Assembly (NCBI RefSeq): GCF_001807265.1
Contig: NZ_KV788371.1
Coordinates: forward strand, 47,377-111,376
Direction: 5' to 3'
From: Corynebacterium sp. HMSC05H05
Lineage (GTDB): Bacteria; Actinomycetota; Actinomycetes; Mycobacteriales; Mycobacteriaceae
Length of the DNA stretch: 64,000 nucleotides
Both the position numbers and the translations under genes were made by a program. The notes under the pieces are model-generated. The model was given only the letters and a program-made list of their open reading frames with translations. It did not search any database and was not told the origin of the DNA. Below, piece by piece: positions 24,508-33,216 of the stretch (its first letter is position 1; each line of letters begins with the position of its first letter).

Positions 24508-25566
24508 ATGAGCTTCCAACACTTCGTCCAAAACCGCCCGACCGTCGACCATCTTGAACACTTCGACCGCGACACCGCACTTTCCATCGGCATGAACCCG
24601 ACCACCGCCACCGCCTGGCAGCAGTTGGAGGCGGTGTACTTCGGCCGCACCAGACGTGTCAAACAGCAGCGCAAAGCGTTAAACAGAGCCCGCGAAGGGG
24701 ACTTCTCCGTGGAGCAGCTGGCCATGATCGAGCGCCGGTTAAAGCCCATCACGCACGAGGGCACGCGCTGGCGGCTGCGTTTGGCACTGCTCAAGGCGTC
24801 GAAACGGTACAAATCACTCGAACGCGCCGCGAAGAACCTGATTCCGGCGGTGAAGAAGCCGCGGAAAGACTCCATTTCGTTTTCTAAGTCCGTCGACGGC
24901 AAGCGGGTGCTGCACATCATCTTCGACGAGCGCTTCCTCGCCGACCTCGAGGCGGCCCTGCGCCGCGGCATCGACACCTCCAAACCCGCCGGTCCGCAGA
25001 TGCTCGAGCGTTTCGTCGCATTGCTTCGCTACGGCGACTCCGTCCCCGCCGCCGCTCCCACCCCACTTATTCTGGTGCCGCTTGAGGACCACGTCCGCAT
25101 CCTCGCCGGCGACGGCGACGAGACGATCCTAGGGCTGACCGACGGCACCACCATCACCGGCGCCGAGTGCCTGCAGCACCTCGCCGGCGACAAACTCCAG
25201 GTCGCGCTATTCCACCCGGAGGAAGGTGCGGTGAACCTGTATACGGGCCAACGCCACGCCAACTGGAAGCAGCGCATCCTGGCCATGGCAACCTCGCCGG
25301 TGTGCCTGGTGCCCGACTGCCGCCACGCCGCCGACTACTGCGAGGTGCACCACGTCGTGCCGTGGAAGCACGGTGGCGAAACAAACATGAACAACCTGGC
25401 CATGCTGTGCCCGTACCACAACCGAACGAACGACGATGACGAGTACATCAATAAGCGCGGCCGGGTGCGCTTCATCGGCGGGATGCCGGTGTGGGTCTCA
25501 CCCAGGGGCTATGCGGTGCCGAACCCGTACCACCAGTTCGGGGCGATGCGCCTGCTCTTTCACTAG
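24508..25566 (+). CDS. HNH endonuclease-domain protein (13E12/DUF222-like group)
   Basis: 352 residues. The C-terminal quarter is an HNH nuclease: CLVPDC, then CEVHHVVPWKHGGETNMNN and LAMLCPYHN, with His-His and the closing Asn/His pair plus zinc-type Cys residues. The N-terminal 230 residues are basic and helical; they resemble the DUF222 partner region of corynebacterial 13E12-type proteins only loosely. Function is unproven; DNA cleavage is inferred from the HNH motif. The start ATG 24508 is 7 nt behind TATGTT. The inverted repeat just upstream may be an operator or even its target. Confidence 0.82.
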   Translation: MSFQHFVQNRPTVDHLEHFDRDTALSIGMNPTTATAWQQLEAVYFGRTRRVKQQRKALNRAREGDFSVEQLAMIERRLKPITHEGTRWRLRLALLKASKRYKSLERAAKNLIPAVKKPRKDSISFSKSVDGKRVLHIIFDERFLADLEAALRRGIDTSKPAGPQMLERFVALLRYGDSVPAAAPTPLILVPLEDHVRILAGDGDETILGLTDGTTITGAECLQHLAGDKLQVALFHPEEGAVNLYTGQRHANWKQRILAMATSPVCLVPDCRHAADYCEVHHVVPWKHGGETNMNNLAMLCPYHNRTNDDDEYINKRGRVRFIGGMPVWVSPRGYAVPNPYHQFGAMRLLFH

Positions 25567-25591
25567 CGGCGGTCCTATACACTCGGCGGGC

Positions 25592-25984
25592 ATGGGACTT
25601 CTCAGTCGCGCGCGCCAACTCCTCGGCCTCGGCCACACGCCGCTGGTGGATTTTCCGGACCGGTATGAGCCTTTGGACGTCGACAAGCTTGAGGTGCACA
25701 CCGCGAAACTTTCCCCCGACACCGAGGAGAAGATGGTCATTGTGTCCACCTCGGCGGCCGCGCTCGAGCACATCGCCGCAGGTAGCGCGGTGCAGCTGCG
25801 GCACGAAGGCGAGCGCGACGTCACCTTCGTGCCGGTGGACCGCGAGGCAGTGCCGGTACTGGACCCGAAACTTGGGTGGATCATCCCGGTCACGCCTGCG
25901 ACCGCAGCGGAGCTCTCCACATTGCCGAAAGGCCCAGGCGAGCACGAACTATCCGCGCTGCACCTGGGCCTGATCCTGGAGTAG
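25592..25984 (+). CDS. Hypothetical soluble protein
   Basis: 130 residues, no signal or membrane segment. After a basic amphipathic start (MGLLSRARQLLGLG) come two strand-rich halves with VSTSAAALEHIAAGSAVQLR in the middle and a C-terminal VTPATAAELSTLPKG. No family recognised. TACACT lies 8 nt before the ATG. The gene abuts the opposite DASS transporter stop with no spacer. Codon use matches its neighbours. Confidence 0.7.
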   Translation: MGLLSRARQLLGLGHTPLVDFPDRYEPLDVDKLEVHTAKLSPDTEEKMVIVSTSAAALEHIAAGSAVQLRHEGERDVTFVPVDREAVPVLDPKLGWIIPVTPATAAELSTLPKGPGEHELSALHLGLILE

Positions 25985-27490
25985 CTAGAGCAGACCGATC
26001 CAGTTCCAGTACGTCGCCGACAGCAGCAGGATGAGCAGGTAGCCCACGATCGTCAGCGGGATACCGGTGCGCAGGAACTGCTTGGCGGTAAACGCACCGG
26101 TGCCGTAAGCCAGCATGTTCTGCGGCGCGGAGACCGGCAGCAGGAAGCCGAAGCAGATGACGAACTGCTGGATGATGACAAAACCGATGCCGTTGTTGGG
26201 CACGTCCAGGGTGGCCGCCAGCGCGATGAACACCGGAATCAGCGCGGACGCCAGCGAGGTCGCCGAGGCGAAGCCCAGGTGAATCAGGATGTTAAACAGG
26301 CTCACCAGCGCGATCGTGGCAACGATCGGCATCGATGCGAGGCCGATGGCGCCGAACGTGGCCTCCGACAGCCAGGTCGCCGCACCCGTGTCCAGCAGGA
26401 ACTTGCCCAGGGAGATGCCGGCCGCGAAGACGACCAGGGTGCCCCAGTTGATGTGCTCCTGCGCGTATTTCCAGTCCATCACGCCGATAATCGGGGTGAG
26501 CATGATGCCCACCGCGACGATGGTGATGGTGGCCGAGCTGATCGGGTGCAGCACACCTTCGGTCGCCCAGAACAGCAGCAGCGCGACGGCGATTGCGGTG
26601 AGGCGCTTTTCGGCGCCGGTCATCGGGCCCATCTCTGCAAGCTGCTTCTCGACGAGCTCACGCCCGCCCTCAATCTCCTCAGCCTCCGGCTTGATCGCCC
26701 AGCGCATAATGAAAAACAGCGCGATCGACATCAACACAGACCACGGCGCGGCCCACAGGAACCACTGGCCCCAGGAGACGGTTTGGCCCAGTTGGTCCTC
26801 GATGAAGCCGACGGCAACCAGGTTCTGCGCCGCGGCGGTCTTGATGCCGACGTTCCAGATGGACACCGCCTGCGTCGCGGTAATCACTAGCAATGCCGCC
26901 AGCTTCGACTCTTTGGCCAGGCCGAACGCGGCAACCATACCCATCAGGATCGGCACCACAGCGCCGGCGCGGGCCGTTGCGGAGGGGACGAAGAACGCCA
27001 GGATGATGGAGATGGCAATCGCGCCGATGACGATATTGGAGACCTTCTCGCCCGCAGTCTTGAGCACGTAGAGCGCCAGCCTGCGGTGCAGCCCCGTGGC
27101 CTGCATGGCCGTGGCCAGCGCGAGTGCCGCACCGACCAGCGCCACCGCGGACGAGGAGAAGCCGCTCATCGCGATGCTCAGGCCCTTGGACGCGCCGACC
27201 GCCTGCCCGGTCTCCGGGTCGGTGGCGAATGTGAGCATGATCGCGATCAGGCCGACGATGATCACGGCGGAAACCGAGTAGGACACCGCCTCGGTGACCC
27301 ACATGATCACGGCGAAGGCCAGCATGCCGAGTGCGATCTTTGCCGGCATGGCCAGTCCCGCGATCGGCAGCATCACCACGACGCCGAGTGCCACAAACGC
27401 CAAGATGAACGCGATGATCTTGCCGGTGTTGCGTTCTTTTTCCACGGGTTGTTGCTCTGTGCTTGCTGCAGGTGTGACTGCTGTGGTCAC
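25985..27490 (-). CDS. DASS/SLC13-family anion symporter (probable dicarboxylate importer)
   Basis: 501 residues with about 12 membrane segments. The family repeats are visible: FVPSATARAGAVVPI and GFASATSLASALIP, each with the Ser-x-Thr substrate hairpin sequence of the CitT/SdcS/VcINDY fold, preceded by helices bearing SNIVIG and NILIHLG. Corynebacterial relatives import succinate, fumarate or malate with sodium. GTG at 27490 is chosen over codons upstream because AAGGAGG lies 6-7 nt before it; this is one of the few genes here with a classical leader. It converges exactly on the preceding hypothetical gene. Confidence 0.86.
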   Translation of the reverse strand: MTTAVTPAASTEQQPVEKERNTGKIIAFILAFVALGVVVMLPIAGLAMPAKIALGMLAFAVIMWVTEAVSYSVSAVIIVGLIAIMLTFATDPETGQAVGASKGLSIAMSGFSSSAVALVGAALALATAMQATGLHRRLALYVLKTAGEKVSNIVIGAIAISIILAFFVPSATARAGAVVPILMGMVAAFGLAKESKLAALLVITATQAVSIWNVGIKTAAAQNLVAVGFIEDQLGQTVSWGQWFLWAAPWSVLMSIALFFIMRWAIKPEAEEIEGGRELVEKQLAEMGPMTGAEKRLTAIAVALLLFWATEGVLHPISSATITIVAVGIMLTPIIGVMDWKYAQEHINWGTLVVFAAGISLGKFLLDTGAATWLSEATFGAIGLASMPIVATIALVSLFNILIHLGFASATSLASALIPVFIALAATLDVPNNGIGFVIIQQFVICFGFLLPVSAPQNMLAYGTGAFTAKQFLRTGIPLTIVGYLLILLLSATYWNWIGLL

Positions 27491-27612
27491 TGTGCCCCTC
27501 CTTGATTCGGTTGTTATATACCTGACGCTAGTCACTCCTATAATGCCTGCAAAATGGGATGTTCGTACGGTTAGCCGGAGGTGCGCTAAGAAGCGGGCGT
27601 AGCATCGGCGGC

Positions 27613-27798
27613 ATGCATTTAAGCTCGCAGCTGACCTACAACATGCACCACGGCGCGGAAGATCTGCGCATCATGCTGACCACCGACATCACGAACAATT
27701 TCCTGCCCGCTTCCTGGCAGGAATCGCTTTCTGACCTCAGCTTTTCCGTGATCGGCCTGTGGGATTCGATTGTGCGCGGCGTCGGGGTGCTGCTGTGA
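27613..27798 (+). CDS. 61-residue leaderless small protein coupled to pepT
   Basis: TAGCAT (27600-27605) stands 7 nt before the ATG, so this short frame is probably transcribed leaderless and translated. The peptide (begins MHLSSQLTYNMHHGAEDLR, ends VIGLWDSIVRGVGVLL) has an amphipathic C-terminal helix and no signal. Its stop overlaps the pepT start in GTGA, so it would couple or attenuate pepT translation. No homologue recognised. An alternative view is a leader peptide whose translation controls pepT. Confidence 0.6.
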   Translation: MHLSSQLTYNMHHGAEDLRIMLTTDITNNFLPASWQESLSDLSFSVIGLWDSIVRGVGVLL

Positions 27799-29000
27799 CG
27801 CAGCAGCACCTTACCGAGCGCTTCCTGCGCTACGTGCGCACCGAAAGCCAGTCCGACGCCGCCGCGGCCGCGGTCCCCTCCACCGACAGCCAGTGGGCGT
27901 TTGCGCGAATGCTTGTCGGCGACCTCACGGCCGCCGGCGCCACCGACGTGCATCTGTCGGACACGTGCGTGGTCACGGCGAAGATTCCGGGGGCGGGCAC
28001 GGGGCCGTCGATAGGCTTTTGCTCGCACATGGACACGGTGGACGTGAACCTCTCCCCCACGGTAAACCCGCAGGTGACCGAGTACGCGGGCGGCGACCTG
28101 CGCCTGGGTGAGACGTGGATGCGCGCCGACGAGCACCCCGAACTCGCAGCCTATGTCGGGCAGACGATCCTGCATACCGACGGCACGAGCGTGCTCGGCG
28201 CCGACGACAAGGCCGGCGTCACCGCGATCATGGAGGCGGTCACCGCGCTTGGCGGCCAGGCGCCCGCGGGGGATGTCTACGTCGCGTTCGTGCCCGACGA
28301 GGAGATCGGACTGCGCGGCGTGCGCACCATCGACTTTGACCGCTTCCCCGTCGACTACGCCTACACCGTCGACGGCGGCGAGCTCGGCGAGGTGGTGGAG
28401 GTGACGTTCAACGCCGCCACCGCCACCATCGCGATCCAAGGGGTGAGCGCGCACCCGATGAATGCGAAGGGCAACCTGGTCAACCCGATCACGGTCGGCA
28501 TGGACTTCGTTTCCCGGCTGGATCCGTTGGAAACGCCCGAGCACACCGAGGGCCTCGAGGGCTACATCTGGTGCAATCACATCGAGGGCAACCAGTCCAC
28601 CTGCACGCTGAGCCTGAGCATCCGCGACCACGACCGGGCCAGCTACGAGGAGAAGAAGAAGCGGGTGCGTTTGCTTGCCGACGAGCTCGCCCACGCCCAC
28701 CCCCGCGCCACCGTCACCTGCACCATCGAGGACGTCTACGGCAACATCTCGGACGCGAAAACGCCGGACAACGCCGTGGCCTCGCAGCGTTTGCGCGCGG
28801 CAATGGAGCGGCTGGGCATCGAGGCCAAGGAGCTGGACATGCGCGGCGGCACCGACGGCGCGTGGCTGTCCAACCAGGGCATTTACACGCCGAATTACTT
28901 CACTGGGGCGCACAACTTCCACTCGATCTACGAGTTTCTGCCAGTGCCGTCGCTGCAGCGCTGCTACGAGCTCACGCTCGCGCTCATGCGCGGCGAGTAG
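27795..29000 (+). CDS. pepT: Peptidase T (tripeptide aminopeptidase)
   Basis: 401 residues, M20B dizinc peptidase removing N-terminal residues from tripeptides in the cytosol. Metal and catalytic ligands in order: SHMDTVD (His, Asp), GADDKAG (bridging Asp), PDEEIG (catalytic Glu and ligand), TVDGGE (Asp) and GAHNFHSIYEF (His). The dimerisation lid is in the middle third (VSAHPMNAKGNLVNP). GTG at 27795 overlaps the micro-ORF stop; no other start has support. It is followed by the AAA ATPase gene with its own 5' repeats. Confidence 0.93.
   Translation: MTQQHLTERFLRYVRTESQSDAAAAAVPSTDSQWAFARMLVGDLTAAGATDVHLSDTCVVTAKIPGAGTGPSIGFCSHMDTVDVNLSPTVNPQVTEYAGGDLRLGETWMRADEHPELAAYVGQTILHTDGTSVLGADDKAGVTAIMEAVTALGGQAPAGDVYVAFVPDEEIGLRGVRTIDFDRFPVDYAYTVDGGELGEVVEVTFNAATATIAIQGVSAHPMNAKGNLVNPITVGMDFVSRLDPLETPEHTEGLEGYIWCNHIEGNQSTCTLSLSIRDHDRASYEEKKKRVRLLADELAHAHPRATVTCTIEDVYGNISDAKTPDNAVASQRLRAAMERLGIEAKELDMRGGTDGAWLSNQGIYTPNYFTGAHNFHSIYEFLPVPSLQRCYELTLALMRGE
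28006..28016 (+). repeat. CGTCGATAGGC word, copy in pepT
   Basis: In the pepT frame it encodes Pro-Ser-Ile-Gly with Ile as the rare codon ATA. Confidence 0.6.
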
Positions 29001-29013
29001 CCAGGAAAGTCCC

Positions 29014-29071
29014 TCCCAGCTGGGATTATAAGGAGTATAAAGAGCTCCGCGTGTATAAAGAGTATAAAGAC
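29014..29071. repeat. Palindrome plus 9-bp iterons before the ATPase gene
   Basis: The 12-bp palindrome TCCCAGCTGGGA (29014-29025) is followed by 9-bp units in exact register: TATAAGGAG (29027-29035), TATAAAGAG (29036-29044), a diverged unit (29045-29053), TATAAAGAG (29054-29062) and TATAAAGAC (29063-29071). The SD AGGAGG follows at 29075. The array could be stacked -10-like elements or a protein-binding iteron array. Confidence 0.8.
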
Positions 29072-29085
29072 TCTAGGAGGCACGG

Positions 29086-30216
29086 ATGCGCAATCCCTTT
29101 ATCCCCACGTTCGGCGTCTCCCCCATTGTGCTCGGCGGCGACGACAACCTCACGCGCAGCTTCGGCGCCGGCCTCGACGGCGGGCCGGGCGACCCACGAC
29201 GGACCCTGCTCATCTCAGGCCCGCGCGGCATCGGCAAGACGGTCGCGCTCAACGAACTCGAAGACGAAGCCACCGGCCACGGCTGGATCGTGTTACGCGC
29301 CCAGCCCTATGACCTCATTGAGCCTTTGGTCGCCACCGTGATCCCGCAGGCGCTCGCCGCGGTACGTCAACAGGACCCGGAGCGGCGCCGCATCACTGGT
29401 GTGACGGTCTCCGGCATCGGCGGATTTTCAACCACCACCGCCCCGGGCGACAAACCCGCACCATCGTTAATCGGTTCGCTCAACACACTTTGCGACGAGC
29501 TACCGCCCGAATCCGGTGCTCTGATCACCTTGGACGAAGTCCAAAGCGTCGCCGCGAATGAGCTGTGGCAACTTACTGCGGCGGTGCAGGATCTGCGCCG
29601 GGACGGGCGCGACATCGCCTTCGCCGCAGCCGGATTGCCTGACGGCGTGGAGTCGCTACTACAACACCCGGGCACCACATTTCTGCGGCGCGCCCAGCAC
29701 GCCGTGCTCGCACCAATGACACCAACAGAGACGCTTTCGGTACTGAGGGACACCGCTGCGCAGGGGGCAGTCGACATCCCTCACGAGGTGCTCACGGACG
29801 CCGCAGAGCTGACCCGCGGCTACCCATTTCTCATCCAGCTCCTCGGATACCACCTGTTTGAACGGGCGAGCCGCCGGGACCAGCTCGTTTCCCACGACGA
29901 CCTTGTGGCAGTTACCCCGGACGTGCTGCAGACACTTGGCGATTTGGTCCACCAACCGGCGCTTTTACACCTGCCCGCTGCCGAACTCGAATACCTCGAG
30001 GCGATGGCCGAAGTACAGGACGGCCACCAAGCGGTGCCGAGTTCAGCTGTAGCGCAGCAGTTAGGCAAACGCGTGCAGCAAGTCTCCATGGTGCGGCAGA
30101 AGCTCATCGACCGAGAGTTGATCTACTCCCCTCGCCGTGGCGCGCTCAACTTCGTTATCCCCCACATGGGCCACCACCTCAAACAACGCGCCACGCGCGA
30201 CTCCGGCTGGGACTAG
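29086..30216 (+). CDS. AAA+ ATP-binding protein (Orc1/Cdc6-like fold)
   Basis: 376 residues. Walker A SGPRGIGKTVA (about 44-54), Walker B GALITLDEVQ (about 144-153), a sensor-like FAAAGLPDGVESLL, then the winged-helix-like C-terminal part with RVQQVSMVRQKLIDREL. It resembles stand-alone actinobacterial STAND/ATPase_2 proteins of unknown role. ATG at 29086 has a strong AGGAGG 5 nt upstream, unusual here. No effector gene is attached; the gene stands alone between pepT and the MMPL promoter. A defence or replication-like role is possible but not shown. Confidence 0.82.
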   Translation: MRNPFIPTFGVSPIVLGGDDNLTRSFGAGLDGGPGDPRRTLLISGPRGIGKTVALNELEDEATGHGWIVLRAQPYDLIEPLVATVIPQALAAVRQQDPERRRITGVTVSGIGGFSTTTAPGDKPAPSLIGSLNTLCDELPPESGALITLDEVQSVAANELWQLTAAVQDLRRDGRDIAFAAAGLPDGVESLLQHPGTTFLRRAQHAVLAPMTPTETLSVLRDTAAQGAVDIPHEVLTDAAELTRGYPFLIQLLGYHLFERASRRDQLVSHDDLVAVTPDVLQTLGDLVHQPALLHLPAAELEYLEAMAEVQDGHQAVPSSAVAQQLGKRVQQVSMVRQKLIDRELIYSPRRGALNFVIPHMGHHLKQRATRDSGWD

Positions 30217-30231
30217 CCCCACACAATCATT

Positions 30232-30267
30232 TTGCACACACTGCACAAGTTTGCGTACTGTGTGCAA
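30232..30267 (+). promoter_or_regulatory. Promoter and tandem operator of the MMPL-tetR operon
   Basis: -35 TTGCAC (30232-30237), -10 TACTGT (30256-30261), 18-bp spacer, ATG 7 nt later. TTGCACACA (30232-30240) and TGTGTGCAA (30259-30267) are perfect inverted copies; two 17-bp imperfect palindromes (30232-30248 and 30251-30267) sit 19 bp apart. This is the expected design for the TetR encoded downstream. Confidence 0.7.
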
Positions 30268-30268
30268 C

Positions 30269-32626
30269 ATGTCTGAATTCCTCTACCGGCTCGGAAGCTG
30301 GTCATATAGAAAAGCCTGGCCTTTCTTGGCCGTCTGGCTCATTCTGTTGGGTGCCCTTGGTTTCGGCGCCGTGAACTTCGCAAAATCTCCCAGCCCAACC
30401 TTTTCCATGCCCGACATGGACTCCACCGTCACGCAGGAGGAGATGAACGAGCGCTTCGGCACCGACGAGGACGCGATGAGCGTGCCCTCCGGCAGCGTCG
30501 TGATCAAGGCGCCGGAGGGCAAAACACTCAAGGACCCGGAGGTGATGGCTGAGGTCGACGCGATGCTCGACGAGCTCAAGGCCACCGGTGATTTCCGCGA
30601 GCCGGAAGCGATTGTCAACCCGGTGCTCGCTGCCGGCGGCATGGCCCAGCAGATGGGCGAGGCTAAGGCAGCCCAGGGCATGCCCCAGGAGCAGATCGAC
30701 GCCGACCTCGCAGCCCTGTCGCCGCTGAGCCCGGACGAAACCACCGGCACCGTGTCCGTCACCTTCACGGACGACACCATCATGGACATCCCAGAGGAGT
30801 CCCTGGACGAGGTCGAGAGCATCCTCGAGCGTTACGACGAGACCGATCTCACCGTGAAGTACAACGGCAACGCGTTCAGCGGTGCTGGCGAGATGGACGG
30901 CACCTCAGAGCTCATCGGCATGGCCGTCGCCGCGATCGTCCTGCTGGTCACCTTCGGTTCCCTGGTTGCGGCCGGTCTGCCGCTGATCGCCGCTGTTGTG
31001 GGCGTCGGCGTGGGCATCCTCGGCGTGCAGCTGGGCACGCTGTTTACCGACTCGATCTCGGATATGACACCGACGCTGGCGTCCATGATCGGGCTTGCCG
31101 TGGGCATCGATTACTCCCTGTTCATCGTCGCGCGCTTCCGCAACGAGCTGATTTCGTCGTCCGGCCTCAACAACCTGTCGCCGAAGGAACTGGCGCAGGA
31201 GCTAAAGAAGATGGACAAGGCGACGCGCGCACACGCCATGGGCATGGCGCTGGGCACGGCGGGCGGCTCCGTCGTCTTCGCAGGTACGACGGTGCTTATC
31301 GCGCTGGCCGCCCTGTCGATCATCCGCATCCCGTTCCTGACCACCATGGCGCTTGCCGCCGCGGCAACCGTCGCCATCGCCGTCCTCGTGGCGCTGACGT
31401 TCCTGCCGTCGCTGCTCGGCCTGCTGGGCACCCGCGCGTTCGCGATCCGCATCCCCGGCCCGAAGGTGCCGGATCCGGAGGACGAGAAGCCGACCATGGG
31501 CCTGCTTTGGGCCCGCCAGATCCGCGCCCGCCCCTGGCTCAACCTCATCGCCGGTGTGCTGTTGCTGGGCATCCTCGCTATCCCCGCCGCCAACCTGCGC
31601 CTGGCCATGCCGACGGACGGCACCGCGAAGCTCGGCTCCCCGCAGCGCGAGGCGTACGAGCTCATCGACGACGCCTTCGGCCACGGCCGCAACGCCCCGA
31701 TGATCGCGTACGTGGACACCGCTGAGGTCGCGGAGCAGGACCGCATGGGCGCCTACCAGACGCTGCTGCAGGATTTCTCCGGCACCGAGGGTGTGGTCAA
31801 CGCGCAGATCGTGCAGACCACCGAAAACTTCGACGCCGCCCAAATCCTGATTACGCCGAACTCGGGAGCGACCGACCAGGCAACCACCGACACACTGGAA
31901 CGCCTGCGCGAGTTCCAGCAGCCGTTCGAGGACGAAACCGGCGCCACGTTTGGCATCACCGGCATCACGCCGATCTTCGACGACATCTCGCAGATGCTTT
32001 CCAACGTGCTGGTGCCCTACATCGCCATCGTTCTGGGGCTTGCATTCATCGTGCTGATGCTGGTGTTCCGCTCCATCTGGGTTCCGCTGATCGCCGCGCT
32101 CGGCTTCGGCCTGTCCATGGCAGCCACCTTCGGCGTGACCGTGGCCATCTTCCAGGAAGGGATGTTCGGCCTCATCGAGGACCCGCAGCCGCTGCTGTCC
32201 TTCCTGCCCATCATGCTCATCGGTCTCACCTTCGGTCTGGCCATGGACTACCAGGTCTTCCTGGTCACCCGCATGCGCGAGGGTTACGTCTCCCGCGGCA
32301 AGACCGCCGGCAACGCGGTGGCGAACGGATACAAGCACGGCGCGCGCGTGGTCACCGCGGCCGCGCTGATCATGATCTCGGTGTTTGCGGCGTTCGTGCT
32401 CATGGACGAGCCGTTCATCAAGGCCATGGGCTTCGCGCTCGCCGCAGGTGTGCTTATCGACGCTTTCGTGGTCCGCATGACCCTCATCCCGGCCACGATG
32501 TACCTGCTCGGCGACCGTGCGTGGAAGATCCCCGGCTGGCTAGACAAGGCGCTGCCGAACCTGGACATCGAGGGCGAGAAGCTGCACCAGTCGCAGCCGC
32601 AGCAGTCTGAGCCGGTTACGGTGTAG
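30269..32626 (+). CDS. MMPL-family (RND superfamily) membrane transporter
   Basis: 785 residues with one N-terminal helix, a large extracytoplasmic domain (about 40-200), a cluster of five helices (about 205-380), a second extracytoplasmic domain, and a final five-helix cluster (about 570-740). GIDYSLFIVARFRNE and AMDYQVFLVTRMRE are the paired Asp-Tyr motifs of MMPL proton relays. Corynebacterial relatives flip mycolate precursors or export drugs. Pairing with a TetR gene 2 nt downstream and an operator in the promoter favours an inducible exporter. The start is leaderless; an upstream extension into the ATPase gene was rejected. Confidence 0.9.
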   Translation: MSEFLYRLGSWSYRKAWPFLAVWLILLGALGFGAVNFAKSPSPTFSMPDMDSTVTQEEMNERFGTDEDAMSVPSGSVVIKAPEGKTLKDPEVMAEVDAMLDELKATGDFREPEAIVNPVLAAGGMAQQMGEAKAAQGMPQEQIDADLAALSPLSPDETTGTVSVTFTDDTIMDIPEESLDEVESILERYDETDLTVKYNGNAFSGAGEMDGTSELIGMAVAAIVLLVTFGSLVAAGLPLIAAVVGVGVGILGVQLGTLFTDSISDMTPTLASMIGLAVGIDYSLFIVARFRNELISSSGLNNLSPKELAQELKKMDKATRAHAMGMALGTAGGSVVFAGTTVLIALAALSIIRIPFLTTMALAAAATVAIAVLVALTFLPSLLGLLGTRAFAIRIPGPKVPDPEDEKPTMGLLWARQIRARPWLNLIAGVLLLGILAIPAANLRLAMPTDGTAKLGSPQREAYELIDDAFGHGRNAPMIAYVDTAEVAEQDRMGAYQTLLQDFSGTEGVVNAQIVQTTENFDAAQILITPNSGATDQATTDTLERLREFQQPFEDETGATFGITGITPIFDDISQMLSNVLVPYIAIVLGLAFIVLMLVFRSIWVPLIAALGFGLSMAATFGVTVAIFQEGMFGLIEDPQPLLSFLPIMLIGLTFGLAMDYQVFLVTRMREGYVSRGKTAGNAVANGYKHGARVVTAAALIMISVFAAFVLMDEPFIKAMGFALAAGVLIDAFVVRMTLIPATMYLLGDRAWKIPGWLDKALPNLDIEGEKLHQSQPQQSEPVTV
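32452..32462 (-). repeat. CGTCGATAAGC word, copy in MMPL gene
   Basis: The MMPL strand reads the complement as part of Val-Leu-Ile-Asp-Ala with Leu as CTT. Confidence 0.6.
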
Positions 32627-32628
32627 CC

Positions 32629-33216
32629 ATGAGTCTTCGCGAGGAGAAGAAGGCGGCGACCCGGCGCGCCATCTCGGAGGCGACCGCGGCCCTGCTGCTC
32701 GAGGAGGGCACGGCCGCAGCCACCGTCGCGCGGGTCTCCGAGCGCGCGGGCGTGTCGGCGAGGACGTTCCACAACTACTTCGCCGACATTGACGAGGCGC
32801 TCGAAGAGTTCCTGCGCAAGGTCTTCGCCGCCATCGCCGAGCAGATCGCGGCGCTGCCGGAGGAGCTCTCGGCCGCCGAAGCCATCGAGGCGATCATCAT
32901 CGACGCGCTCAGGGAGGACGGCTTCGAGCTCTACTCCGCATCCACCCTGGTGCTCCTGAGCGATCGCACCCGCGCTGAATCCGGCACTCCCCCCGCCGAG
33001 GAGACCATGCGCGACATCGCGCAGCCGCTGGTTGTGGCTGTGCGCGAGCGCACCCCCGGCGCGACAGCGTTCGACGCGGAGGTACTGCTCAACGCCTACG
33101 GCATCGCGGGCGCCACCGCGGTGAAGGCCTACTTGGCGCTGCCGGAGCCGCGCACGCCCGACGACGGCCGCGCGCTGGTCCGCCGCGCATTCGAGGTGCT
33201 GCGCGACATGCGCTAG
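32629..33216 (+). CDS. TetR-family regulator of the MMPL operon
   Basis: 195 residues. N-terminal HTH VARVSERAGVSARTFHNYF (about 36-54) preceded by the usual amphipathic helix, then an all-helical ligand domain with FELYSASTLVLLSDRTRAES. Only 2 nt separate it from the transporter, so it is in the same transcript and likely represses its own operon through the inverted TGTGTGCAA half-sites at 30232-30267. It ends with a CTAG stop overlap with the opposite DUF2200 gene. Confidence 0.9.
   Translation: MSLREEKKAATRRAISEATAALLLEEGTAAATVARVSERAGVSARTFHNYFADIDEALEEFLRKVFAAIAEQIAALPEELSAAEAIEAIIIDALREDGFELYSASTLVLLSDRTRAESGTPPAEETMRDIAQPLVVAVRERTPGATAFDAEVLLNAYGIAGATAVKAYLALPEPRTPDDGRALVRRAFEVLRDMR

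Noticed and set aside
29086..30216. The AAA+ ATPase as part of a multi-gene defence system
   Set aside because: No nuclease, toxin or effector gene is adjacent; neighbours are pepT and an exporter operon with its own promoter.
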